NCBI GenBank assembly: GCA_963576725.1
Contig: OY755243.1
Coordinates: forward strand, 42,145,243-42,209,242
Reading direction: 5' to 3'
DNA length: 64,000 nt
Source: Azorinus chamasolen
Lineage: Eukaryota; Mollusca; Bivalvia; Cardiida; Solecurtidae
Shown: positions 12,961 to 25,300 of the stretch, one piece after another
How the letters are laid out: the number at the start of each line of letters is the position of its first letter
Numbering within the stretch: position 1 is the first letter of the stretch
The notes under the pieces: model-generated
Seen by the model: only the letters and a program-made list of their open reading frames with translations
The model's database searches: none
Told to the model about the DNA's origin: nothing
Translations under genes and position numbers: made by a program

Positions 12961-13689
12961 CCTCAAAAAGTTCCTCGGCGTTTCATCTGGATCCTAACTG
13001 TTTGCAAATGTAATCAGAAGTTTTAACCTGCCCTCTATGTTAACGCCTATGCAAATAGTGGACTCATATCAAAACATCCTCTTTGAGCTGTCTGATCAGG
13101 GTCTGCTCTGTTTGCGTATGGAGTATACTTATCTGGTCTTAGTTTTTTGTCTTAGCAAACTATTCGCTTGAGCAGATCATATTGAAGTAATTAAGTTAAT
13201 GAATATTGATAAAGTGATCAATTCGTGCATAAATGTTCATTGTGAAAAGGGTTAAGCGAAAATGCCAGACACTCGATTTTTATCAAATATATGTTTAGAG
13301 CATACAGTTAATTGCAGCAATGATGACATATCTCTATTTGAGGGATTTTTCAACGTTTAACCCTAAACCGACGGCGAAAACTACTGTCTCCTCAAAGTTT
13401 TAACTACCTCCGATACAATTAAGTTTTTGAGAAAACTATTGACAGGGTGCCAAACAGCTTGGGTGCTGAAGAGACGCCGAGTTACCCGGCGTCTTATCTA
13501 GAGCCAAACAGTTTGCAAATGCATGTCAGGTCGTGGATAGCGAGAGAATGGTTACTTTGACTTTAATTGCTCAGGCATCATTTCCTTGCCACTTCAATGA
13601 AAGGGTTTAAGGATATTGTTTATGTCATTTCAGTACAAACTTCGTCAGAACTTCGTTAGACCTTATTGACGGAGAAAAAGCAATTGAAA

Positions 13690-13920
13690 CATTGTACAAT
13701 GTTTCAAATCAGATAGTTTGAACGACCAGTGACTCGTAACAAGGGGTCTGTGATGAAAGTGACACTGTAACTGACATAAATAGGGGCCAAGTGGGGTCCA
13801 TGAATACTGTCGCCAACAAGATGGGACTCGTCGAGACGCGTTGTGAATGGAGGGAACTGATCCCTAGGTGATAAAGTGAAACCTGGCGACACTCTAAACC
13901 CTTAAACAAGTCAAACTCTT
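13690..13920. other. GC-rich noncoding block
   Basis: Less AT-rich than its surroundings, with overlapping 62-66 codon frames on the - strand and no MITE signature. No family recognised; possibly old repeat or conserved element. Confidence 0.3.
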
Positions 13921-15048
13921 GTCACGCCAAGAAACTGTCGTCTGCAAATAGTGCCGTCTGCTAATATCGCCAAACCCATCTTTTACTGCAGTTCTCTTCA
14001 AAACTGCAGTCGGAGTGTCAAACAGTTTGGATCCTGCTGAGACCTCGAGTTACTCGGTGTCTCATTAGAATCTAAACTGTTTGCATATGTATTCACTAAT
14101 TCGCTGTTAGCGTGCTAAGAGTTAAACAAGTTTTAAACTGTTAGAAACGGTATCGGGTTACGTGATATATAACGGCATGTCTTACCATACAAAAGACACG
14201 TAAAGACCCCAGCAATTAGACATCACAGGGCAAGAACAGAATGGTTTATAGGTGTCAAACTTAATTGAGGGACTGTTTACCTTCGCGTGAAACGATGGGA
14301 TGTATTGCTTTAACCAGTTACTCCAAATATACGTCTTTTAACGTCTTTTCAAATAACGTATTTGCAAACAGAGTAGACCCAGATCATACTGCCCCTGTAG
14401 GAGCCGTCTAACCAGGTTCTGCTTTGTTTGCTTATGGAATAATAAAGATCTGATTCTACTGTTTCTGCCATGGCCAAATTTGACTGTGTTCATGAATGAC
14501 TATAAAACATATAAATGTATGTTAGTTAATATTCATAAACTCATTAACTCATTCATAAACTTATTATCTTACATGAACATCCATAGAGTATATAATTAAC
14601 AGCAATTCAATTCTTCGTTTCGAAGAAATGCAAACAAACAAGCCCGTTTAAACTGCCTAAACATTTCATAAACATTTTTTTCATAAGGTGAGAAGAAATA
14701 CATCGCCAGTAAACTGATCGAATAAAACGCTGAAGTCGTTTCGTTTTAATTTCGTAACCGTTCGAGATAGGTCTATATTACAAGTCTATAATATGTTGTT
14801 GTACAATGAAGACGAAAACGGTTTATTTTGAATCACAAAGTCAGTTTTTGATATAAGTTCAAATTGATGATCTGAATCAGAATAATTGAGCAACAACAAA
14901 ACCATTTTTATGATTTTATTGAAACTATACGTGTGTTGTAGGGACTATCCGTTAATTGCAAATGCATAAACATATTTTTACATTGGCATAAAGTAAAGCT
15001 GACCCAAAACTGTCAAAGAAATAAACATGAACTGACTATTCCACCGAA

Positions 15049-15185
15049 ACGCATACACTCTCATACATATTCGTACACAAGCGTACTCAATCTTACACTC
15101 TCATACACACTGGTACACAAGCGTACTCAATCATACACTCTCATACACACTCGTACATAAGCGTACTCAATCATACACTCTAGTA
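15049..15185 (+). repeat. Tandem array, CATACACTCTCATACACACT
   Basis: About three units of roughly 48 bp containing ACTCTCATACAC and GTACACAAGCGTACTCAATC, directly before a family F MITE. Confidence 0.9.
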
Positions 15186-15389
15186 CAGTAGAACCTGTCC
15201 TAAACGGCCATTCGTTTATTGAACATATGCGTCAAAAAGGAGGTGGTTGTTTAATGCAGTGCAAAAGTAATGCAGAAGGTTCATGTAGGAGATTTCTGCA
15301 TTATGTTTGACCTGTATTTAGCTACCATATGCCTTATAGACCCATACTGTTACATCTTTTTTATGGCCTGTTAAGACAGGTTCTACTGC
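15186..15389. mobile_element. Palindromic MITE family F (CCTGTCCTAAACGGCC ends)
   Basis: CAGTAGAACCTGTCCTAAAC / GGCCTGTTAAGACAGGTTCT ends. The same GGTGG-TTAATGCAG arm logic as families D, E and G. Other copies: about 42195-42325, 50313-50511 and 62171-62389. Confidence 0.8.
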
Positions 15390-15910
15390 ACACACTACCG
15401 TTTGTCCGAAATATACCATTTTATATGACATTTATTTGTAAGAAGATTTTATAGAAAGGTTTTAAACCATTTAAAATCAATCAATCAATGGATATTTATG
15501 TAACACAAATTATGACACCATGCATATAAATTAGCTGCAGTTTTATAATGAATATATGAACAAAAGAATTGTCAACCATGGCCAAACTGTAGCATTATAT
15601 CTATCTCATTTCTTAAGCAAATAGAACAGGCCATGACCAGACGGTCCCTACAGGAGACGTCGGATCTGGGTCTATTCTGTTTGCAAAAGCATCAAAAAGT
15701 GTTTCTCTCAGGTAAAGATTTAAACATTCTCTGCCAGTGTTGCTTTAGTTAAGTTGCTTAATAGACAAACATGTGAATATCAGCAAATAAACTGAGTTCC
15801 AACTTTTGAACCTTGTCTGGGATAGAAAACGCGGAAAAGGAATAAAAACGCCGTGTAATGCCATTCCTGTGAGACCATCCCATATATGCCCTGATTGGTA
15901 TATGTATATC

Positions 15911-16114
15911 TTACCACTTTCAATTCTGAATTTTCAAAATGTAATAGTCCATCACTGTTAAAAGGTATAGTTCATTTAGTATGAAAGGGTATAATTTGTG
16001 GGAGGACTTTGAATGACAAACAGAGAGACCCTGATCAGAGGGTTCCTCTAGGAGCCCTCTGATTTGGGTCTACACTGTTTGCGAATGACTTATTTTCCGC
16101 ATTCGCAGGGTTAA
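15911..16114 (-). mobile_element. MITE family I, next to lipase exon 1
   Basis: Reverse copy ending GCATTCGCAGGGTTAA, 142 bp before the lipase ATG, so inside the probable promoter or 5' UTR. Hairpin GAGGGTTCCTCTAGGAGCCC intact. Confidence 0.8.
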
Positions 16115-16255
16115 TAGAGTGACACTGTAAAGTGCTGGAATGTTATCTTCGTACAGATAACCCTCAGGACAAACTCGGCTGGAATCTCTTTCAAAGGACC
16201 TCATAGACACTTGTCGACTGTTCGTGTCCTTTCCAGTTCCTCTGCGGTCGTAATT

Positions 16256-16319
16256 ATGTGGGACAAGGTTGTGGTTATTTGCATTGTCCTGGCCACTGCA
16301 GGAGCTGCCGAACAAAAAA
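16256..16319 (+). CDS. Lipase exon 1: start codon and signal peptide
   Basis: ATG at 16256 opens [21 protein letters not shown], a short charged N-terminus followed by a hydrophobic run and small residues (likely cleavage near residues 19-20). It ends in phase 1 before donor GTAACT. A pyrimidine tract plus CAG ends at about 16235, so an untranslated 5' exon may lie upstream and splice just before the ATG. No TATA box was seen. Confidence 0.85.
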
Positions 16320-19300
16320 GTAACTAGATAAAATATTTAGACTTAAAATGGCTTACATTTTCATAGTGTCATATACATGTACATAATATATTTTCGCGGC
16401 GAATGAGTTAATTAAACCTTACCACCATGAACGAAACGATAATGTCTGCTCAAATTTGAACCTGATGCTACTTGAACTCAAGCTTTTCGTAAACTATTGA
16501 CCGATTGTCAAACAGCTTGGATCTTGGTGAGACCGTGACGCCGAGTTACTCGACGTCTCATCTGGATCCAAGCTATTTACACATGCCAGTCAGGTCGCGG
16601 GCCGCCGATTGCGGACTAAGGGTTAACACGACATGCATATGAACTAATTCTTTCAAATTCATCCTGACAAGAATATTCATGTTTGTATAGTTATCTGGAT
16701 ATTTTAATATACTATGGTTACTCTCTAACTGTGTACGTTACACTTTATGAGGATTGATGAGTCTACACTGTAAAGCATAGCTAGATAGCAGATCACTATT
16801 GTGTTGACCAGTCGTATTTTTAGTTTCACTGTTTATTCAATCAAGCTGATCACATAGCCATACTGCCCTGAAGTTGATTACATAGTACAGTAAAACCCCG
16901 CTAAAGCTACCACCAAAAAGGGGCATACTTCTGGGTGGCAGAGGCAGGTGGTAGCTTAATGCAGGACGAAAGTTATGCAGAAAGCTCCTATAGGAGCTTT
17001 CTGCATAACTTTCGTCCTGCATTAAGCAACCACCTGCTTCAAACGACGCCAGTGGTTGTTTATTAAGTGGTTGCATTAGCGGGGTTTCACTGTACTTGTT
17101 TAACTCTTATAGATATATGTTAAAACGCCTTTGCAGACAGATATGAGATGGCTGATGTAAAGGCCATCTAATCAGGGTCTACTCTGTTTGCTTATGAAGT
17201 AATAAAACTATTACTTTTAAGTTTCTGCCATTACAAAAATATCCCTTATTATAACAGTGTCAAATTCAGCTAATCAATATTCATGATATCGTTATTTCGT
17301 ACATGAATATTAAATCGGTAATGTTAAACATGGAGTAATGTAAATCTGATTCTACATTTTATTCCTTGACCAACGAGTCCCTTGTTAATACATGTATAAT
17401 ATTATCCAAAACACAGCTAATACTTATTCGAGATGTCATTACTTCTTACATGAAAATTCATTACATGAAGAGTGAAAAGCAAACTAGTCAAGTGATTCTT
17501 GATACCTTATCATTTTAAGAGCCATCTGACTCGCATTAATTAGCAAACAACTTGGGTCCACCCGGTGAGTACCGAGTCACCTGGCGTCCCACAGGATCCA
17601 AGCTCTTTAATAAATGACTTTTCATAAGCTTCAATATATTTGATGTAAATAAATTGGAAACAGGTCGGAGTTCAACCATAGCCCTCATATAAACGCATTT
17701 TCACGCTTTTGCAAACAACGTAGACCAAGATCATATTGCTCAAGTAGGAACTGTCTTATCAGGGTATGTTTTGTTTGCTTATGAATTTATAATAGCTCTG
17801 ACTCGATAGTTTCTACTAATACCTAAATTTCCATGTGTACATATGCCATGGTAAATATTAATGATGTCATTATTTCTTACATGAATATTCAACAGGGAAA
17901 GGGTTATGCAGACATTAGTTTTACAACAGGATAAGGTTTCGAGTACTTACAGTAAAACCTCTCTATAACGGCCACTAAATAGTGTTAATTATTTGTTATT
18001 TAAAGCAGATGGCCACTGAAAGCAAGGTGGAAGTAAAACAAAACGCTCCTATAGGAGCGTTCTGTTTTACTTTCATCTTGCTTTAAGCGGCCATCTGCCA
18101 TTAACACAAAATACTTGATGTAATTTAGTGGCCGTTATAGAGAGGTTTTACTGTATTTCCTTGTCCAACTCAACAGTAAGCAGGGTGATACTGACCGACA
18201 GTATATACACCAGAGGAAAACAATTCTGGCATAATGTTTCAGGGTCCACAGTGTGCTATGGCGACCTGGGTTGTTTCAGTACGGGTGGCGCTTTTACTAG
18301 CTTGTACCGACCCCTGAGCATCACCCCTCAGTCCCCTGCCCACATCAACACCCGATTCATGTTGTTCACTCGTCAGAATCCAGGCAACTCCTCCAGGCAA
18401 TACATACAGGCAAATAATTACAACAGTATTCGAAACTCGGACTTCAAAGCGTCTCGACCTACAAAAATGGTCGTTCATGGATTCTTGGATAACGGAAACG
18501 TTGATTGGATGTCCGTAAGTTTTCAGATGTATACAAATAACGCTTTCAAATAAATTGGGGCTTATCTCTTCTGTTGGTTACTAGTGAAAAGTAATTTCTA
18601 ATTAGACACCAAAACTTCAGTAAGAGCTGTTTGGCCAGGTTCTGCTATGTTTGTTAAGGGAATATATACTTACTTACTTACTGGCGTTCACAGCAGATCT
18701 GGTTCTATAGTTTCTGCAATGGCCACACGTTATTGATTATATGCCGGTATACGATTTCAGCTAATTTTATGTACACAAAGTCGTCATTTCTTACATGAAG
18801 TATTCACTAAATAATGTTTTTAATGGAAGAAAAAATAGACCAAGGTATTAGCGCGCACATTTTACACATCATGCTACAATGTAATATATATATATAAAGG
18901 TGTATATTCCTACACAACCATAGATATGGGCGTATTTTAAAAATTACAATCGTCATTACTCATTCAAACACATGTTACCACTCTCTAGACCATTCTAAAG
19001 AGTAGTCACAACATATGGTTTGTTTGGTTGAGAAATAAAGGAGCAACCCTTGAAAATATATTTAATTTTCGAATCTTGTTTATGTTTTTTGTTTTACTGA
19101 TAACTTTTGTTTTACAAGACGGATATGCTATACGCCTTAACAGTTCGTGTACGTCATCAGACAAAATACTGACAGCTTGCATAAATCATGTAATCCTATG
19201 ACCACCAATAAAGTGTAAACAACTAAACACGTATTTAAACTTATCATATTACTATAAACAGTCTCTTTCGACACGTAAACAGCCCCAACGGGTCGACGAA

Positions 19301-22300
19301 GACTGCAATGAACCGATCGTTGCTTGAAAGCCTGATCCGAAAATACGACCACCCGTGTTCAATACTGTAAGCTCTATAATGTCAACATTTTATGGGCTTT
19401 AGCGTAAACAAATTTGAAACTAAAGTTTGATACCTTTATTAACAAATGAAAATCGGAAACAAAATACTGTCACTGACACGCAGAATTACATATGTGAAAT
19501 CCGATTCCTTACATTATGGAACTCTGCTTTTAAACAAGAACATGAGCTGCAAGTGGCAGTTTGACAGGCTACTGCTGAGGTGAAGTACCTGAACGTAACA
19601 AGTTGCAAAAATCCAGTTCATAACGAATAGATCGGGATACATTTCACCCAACCTCATCTAACAGATCTATTGAGAAGGAGCATTTACTGGAGAAAAGGAG
19701 AATTTTAGAATTATGTAGTTTTTAAACTATTGTGATAAATAGAGCAATGGCTCCTATGGAGCTAATGCTCTATATAGTTGTTTCATTCAAAAAGATATTT
19801 TAAATAATAATAAAGACTTTATTTAACGAGAGATCTCATTTGATAAAATCAATCTTCCATGAGGCCCTCAACAGTAACATATATACAAGTACATGTACAT
19901 ACAAACAACCTACATACATCTACATACAGTCTTTAATATTTCAAGATCTCAAAGAGGCATCAAAAGGCGCCAATATGAGGGAATTTGCTAATTAAAAAAC
20001 AATGCATGTTGTACACGTTCACGTGTATCCCAAAACACGCTTGACATTCGATTTCCCTTGGTGTCTTATTTTATACTCAATTTCCACAGCTTTTACGGGA
20101 ACATAATACATTTTCAAATGACTATCAGATGACATTTGTTCTATAAGAACTTTTTTTCTTAAGGCAGAATAATAGTAAGACTAATGCATATAATTTCTTC
20201 ATAATGTCTCCTTACATTTACTGAACGTTATCTGTTTTGAAATAACCACACTCAGATTTTGTGGAAAGGGAGAATACATGTACAACCATTGTCTGTTGGA
20301 TAACAATGTACTAATCCTACTGACGAATGCCACATAGTGACTGTACTGGACAGCTGTGACAGTTCGGATAAGTCATGACACGTAATTGGCTGAATCTACC
20401 GTCAAAAAGTGAAAATTCTTAACCTTTTCCTTCATATAAACGTGTTTTCACGTATCTGCTAACAGAGTAAACCCAGAGTAAACCCAGATCAGACGTCTCC
20501 TATAGGAGCCGTCAGATCAGGGTCTGGTATGTTTGCTTATGGAATTTGATAAATCCGTTTCTGAAATTTCTCAAATGGCTACAATGTTCCGCATTCCATA
20601 TTTCATTATAACTATTTTCTTCATGAATATTCAGTGGGTATTGAAATTTGGAATAAAACATAGAACAGGGAAAGGGTTAGGCATATGGTAACATAAATCA
20701 GTTTCTTGGTCTTATGCAATCCTGTTTATTGCTTTATAGAGGGTTGTACAGTAAAACCTCTGTATAACGGCCACTAAAGTGTGTTAATTAATTGGTATTT
20801 AGGGCAGGTGACTGCTTAAAGCAAGGTGAAAGTAAAACAGAACGCTCCTATACGAGTGTTCTGTTTTACTTTCACCTCGCTTTAAACAGCCACCTATCTT
20901 TAACACAAAATACTATTGTAATTTAGTGGCCGTTATAGAGAGGTTTTACTGTATTGTACTAGGACTATTTCGTGTTTTGGTCCCATTATGGTTATACAGT
21001 AAACCCTCGCTAATCCTAACACTCTAATAAGTACATGTATCATATAAGAGTCTTTAAACCTTCCACTGCCACAGTCGCTGGAAAGTGGCTTATGACTATG
21101 GCTTGATGCGCTGGGCGAAGGTGTGGTTTTATTTGCAAATGAGACGCCGAGTAAGAAGAAATTTATACTCTGAAAAAAATAAAGCAGACAGCAATATTTG
21201 CAGACGAAACTTACTCGGCGCCAAAAGAGTTAAAGCAGTTTGGAGATGTAGGGTGAAAATCCTACAGAAAATTCCTTTTGGAGCATTCTGTATGACTTTC
21301 ACCGTACATTAAGCAGCCACCTGCAGGGGGAGGGGGCGTAGCTAGTAATTCACACTTACGCACGTGCGTAACACCAATCTGAAAGGTGAAAACATTATTA
21401 TGGCCAAAATAGAACAAAACCCGAAGGCTAAGTGGGTAGACTTTGCGAAACGTTGTGGTGTCTTGTCATGTAAGCCATTCCCTCATATCGACGCTGCTGT
21501 AAACGCCACCCTTTGAGTCCATTGTGATAAGTAGGGTCAACTTTTCTGTTTATCACAATGGTTTCAAAATTTACAGAATTCTAATTTTTCCCGGGTGAGC
21601 ATGTCCCCAGACCATGATAGCCACGGTGCGTACATTACATTTATATTCAGCTATGCTCCTCGCCTAGCTATAGCATGTTCTCATTTCCTCTTTACCTCTA
21701 GTTCGGTTTAACGAGGCTATACTGATCAATAATTATAATTCACAGGACATGAAGAACGAGTTACTGAAGTATGCAGACTATAACGTGATCCTGGTGGACT
21801 GGGGCAGCGGATCCGGCATTCCCTACACACAGGCCACAGCCAACACCAGGGTGGTAGGGGCAGAAATAGCCAAACTTATCAAAACTTTACAGGTACGTGT
21901 ATTGGCTGAATACGTATAATCTGGTGGACTATTAACGGCTGTAAACATTATTTAAATGGTACTCGTATCAATATATGTACATATATTGATTTTGATTGAT
22001 TTATATGAAAACATAGAGAGTATATAAACATTAATGAGTAAAATTAATAATTGGTATCTGTGAAAGTAGATGGCTGCTTAAATATTTCACCGCCGATGGC
22101 ACCAAAACCTTGTAGTCCCCGATTAGATGCCGCTTTTTCAAGGCGGCGACTGATCAGAGACCTCACTCTTTGTCTTAGCCTCTAGTTCTTTGTCTTTATT
22201 TTCGTTCTGGTTTCGTTGCTTGTTTCGCTCTGCATTAAGTTACCAGGACCAAGAGCTCAGACGCCGTATAAGTGACCGTTGTAGAGAGGTTTTACTGTAT

Positions 22301-25300
22301 TTCAGACGATTGCTTCTGCCCAACCAGAAAATTTCCATATCATTGGTCACAGTCTGGGAGCCCATATTTGTGGATATGCTGGGGATAGAACGACGAATCT
22401 CGGAAGAATTTCAGGTTATACTTCAACGCGTTCGAACTCGATTTTTCTTTAAGAATGGTTCACAGCTTAGGAATAAATCACTTTAAGTAAACGCGTGTGT
22501 TAAAAGTTGTCGTCTGCGAAACATCTATGGGGTTTTTACTAGTTGTCTTTATAGGTGCAGTCTGCTGAGATTATCAGCCTGTTCCAGGTTTCAACGCGGA
22601 GTTCTCTTCAATACTTTTACTAAGCATAAGATTGGATCCTGATGAGACACTAAGTTATTGGGCGTCTTATCTGGATCCAAACTATTTGCATATCAACGAT
22701 ACTATGCAAAAACAAGAAAACATGTCTCTACACTATTTTGAAAATTCTTGAATGCATCTTTTCATCGTACAACTTACTATAAGTTGTAAGAGCCATGAAT
22801 GCACTGAATTATGGCGTGACAAACGCTGCAATATTTAATTTCCCATTTTTCCTTTGATAAAAGAAATCCAATATTTTCTTTTTCTCATTCAATGTTACGA
22901 ACAAATTTCATTTGATGTTGCGAAAAAATCATTCGATAATTTGCCTCACGGGATTGGCTACTAGATGGAGTTGAAAACGCGATTTTCATTGGACGAGATT
23001 CTTGAACCAACAAAAATTGCTAGAAATAGCATAAGGTTCACCAATACATTGGTAAGTGAAAAACGGTTAACTAGAAGCTATTTTATATATTTCTTGAGCA
23101 CATCTGTGTAATTGATAAATTATTTTATTAATGAATTATGTTCTTGTGTCAATACGTGTCCGTGTTAAGTATCTAACCATGCCATTTTGAAGCTGGGTGA
23201 TTTGTTCGTCCAACGAATTCCGACATATAATAAACTCCATATAGTAGCCTATCCCATGAGGCAAATTATCGAATTAAATTATTTTTTTCGCAACATCAAA
23301 TGAAATATATTCGTAACATTGAATGAAGAAAAATGTTCAAACATCGAATGAGAAAAAGAAAATATTGGATAAAATAAATTATCAAATGAAAAATGTCCAA
23401 ACACACATAGAATGAGAAAAAGAAAATATTGGATTTTTTTTATCAAATGAAAAATGTGAAATTGAATATTGCAACGTTTGTCACGCAATACTGAACTGCT
23501 GTGAGTTCAACCCAAAGATAACGCTCGCATATTGCCCGAAACTGTTGACAACAGTTTTCAGAGATTTCCATTTAAACGTTCCAAAATGGACCGTTTAGCT
23601 GTTCAAAAAGAAACGTTACAAGCTGTTACATATAGTTGTGGGTGTTACTCGAACATGAAACTGAACGTACTGTTGAATTGTGCGTTGTTTTTTTATAGGA
23701 TTGGACCCGGCTGAACCTTATTTCCAATATACAGACAATGCAGTGAGGCTGGATTCCAGCGATGCTACGTTTGTGGACATCATGCATACGAATGGAGCCA
23801 GTATACTAAAACTAGGTAACAATAAAATACAGTAAAACCACTCTAAACCGAAAGTACGTTCAATTCAGTATGAGTATCAGTCTTGGAGGCAGATGGCAGC
23901 GTAATGCAGGGTGAAAGTCATGTAGAAAGCTCCTCTAGGACCTTTCTGCACGACTTACACCATGCATAAAGCAACCATCTGCTTAAAATTATCTAAATTA
24001 TTCTCTACTAGAATTCCGGTTTAGAGGGGTTTTATCGTATAGCAGAACTCCTGTAAACGTGATCATAACCGCTACGAACGCCCTTCAAATTTCAAATATT
24101 TGCATTGGTTCAAGATCTATGTTAATTTAGAGCCCCTCTAAACAGACGCTTAAACTATCCCTGGGTCCATGCTTATAAAACGTTTTAGTTGAGTCTGAGT
24201 TCGTTCTCAAGCTTTTGATTGGTCAGATTTGAGTTCTCAAGCTTTTGATTGGTCAGATTTGAGCCAAAGGCCTTTGGCTCAAATCTGACCAATCAAAAAC
24301 TTGAGAACGAACTCAGACTCAACTAAAAGGTTTATAAGCATGGATACAGAACTGTTTTTTCCTAACTACATTGCGTTCAGTTAACCCGTCCACTCATGTA
24401 GACGAATATTTAGACACCTTTGCAACCAGAGTAAACCATACCAGAGAGCTACTGATCAGGGTTTGCTATCTTAGCTTATGCAATAATATATATGATTTCT
24501 TATGTTTCTGTCAAAGTCAACATTTTCATTGTGAATGTGTAACTGTAAAATATTTTACCATGACAGAAAATGTAGAATCAGATAAACCGGACGTTCCAAA
24601 TAGTATAGATATCGGTATTGGAGACAGGTGGCAAATTAATGCATTAAGCAGCCACCTGCCTAAAAACATATAAATTCTTCTCTACTAGAAATCCGGTTTT
24701 GAGAGGTTTTACTGTAATTAAATAAGCAAATAGAGCATACCCTGATTGGTTGATGTATGACATGATTGGCTATTAGATATGTGTGGTGGCGCCCTTCTGT
24801 GTCTTCACATAATACATGCTATCAATATTATATACATTTTGCAATACAGTAAAACCCATTTAACCGGACGTCCAATTTAGTATAAATATCTGTCTTGTAC
24901 ACAGGCGGCAGATTAATCCAAGGTGAAAGTCATGCAGAAAGCTCGTCTAGGAGCTTTTTGCATGACTTTCACTTTGCATTAAGCAGCCACCTGCCTATAT
25001 AAAACTATCTAAATTCTTCTCTACTGGAATTCCGATTTAGAGGGGGTTTACTGTATATAATAATATTGGATATGATGGGACTTTATCACTTAGTGTACAG
25101 GCTATACAGGCAATAGGCAATACAGACTACATTTGAATGCAGTTAATGCATATTTTTCAATGTTATATGCTGTTATGATATATGCATAGTGCTTATCATG
25201 AGACTATATTACAAAGCTACTGTGGAAGAGATTCCAAATTGTATCAGGTCTGGTTCATTTGCATTGTTTAAGGTTACGGTATGGCACAACCCTGTGGTCA

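Larger units (their letters stand above)
11034..15910. other. Intergenic upstream of lipase
   Basis: Family B/H/J pieces (11580-11710, 12120-12200, 12280-12470, 13020-13260, 13372-13610, 14015-14100, 14340-14560, 15600-15720) in unassigned AT-rich DNA, plus the blocks listed separately. No exons found. Confidence 0.55.

Noticed and set aside
12666..13013. 115-codon frame on + and 80-codon frame on -
   Set aside because: They overlap each other in a probable interspersed repeat and show no domain or splice context.
18177..18183. Alternative lipase exon 2 acceptor at AG 18182-18183
   Set aside because: Phase would not match exon 1.
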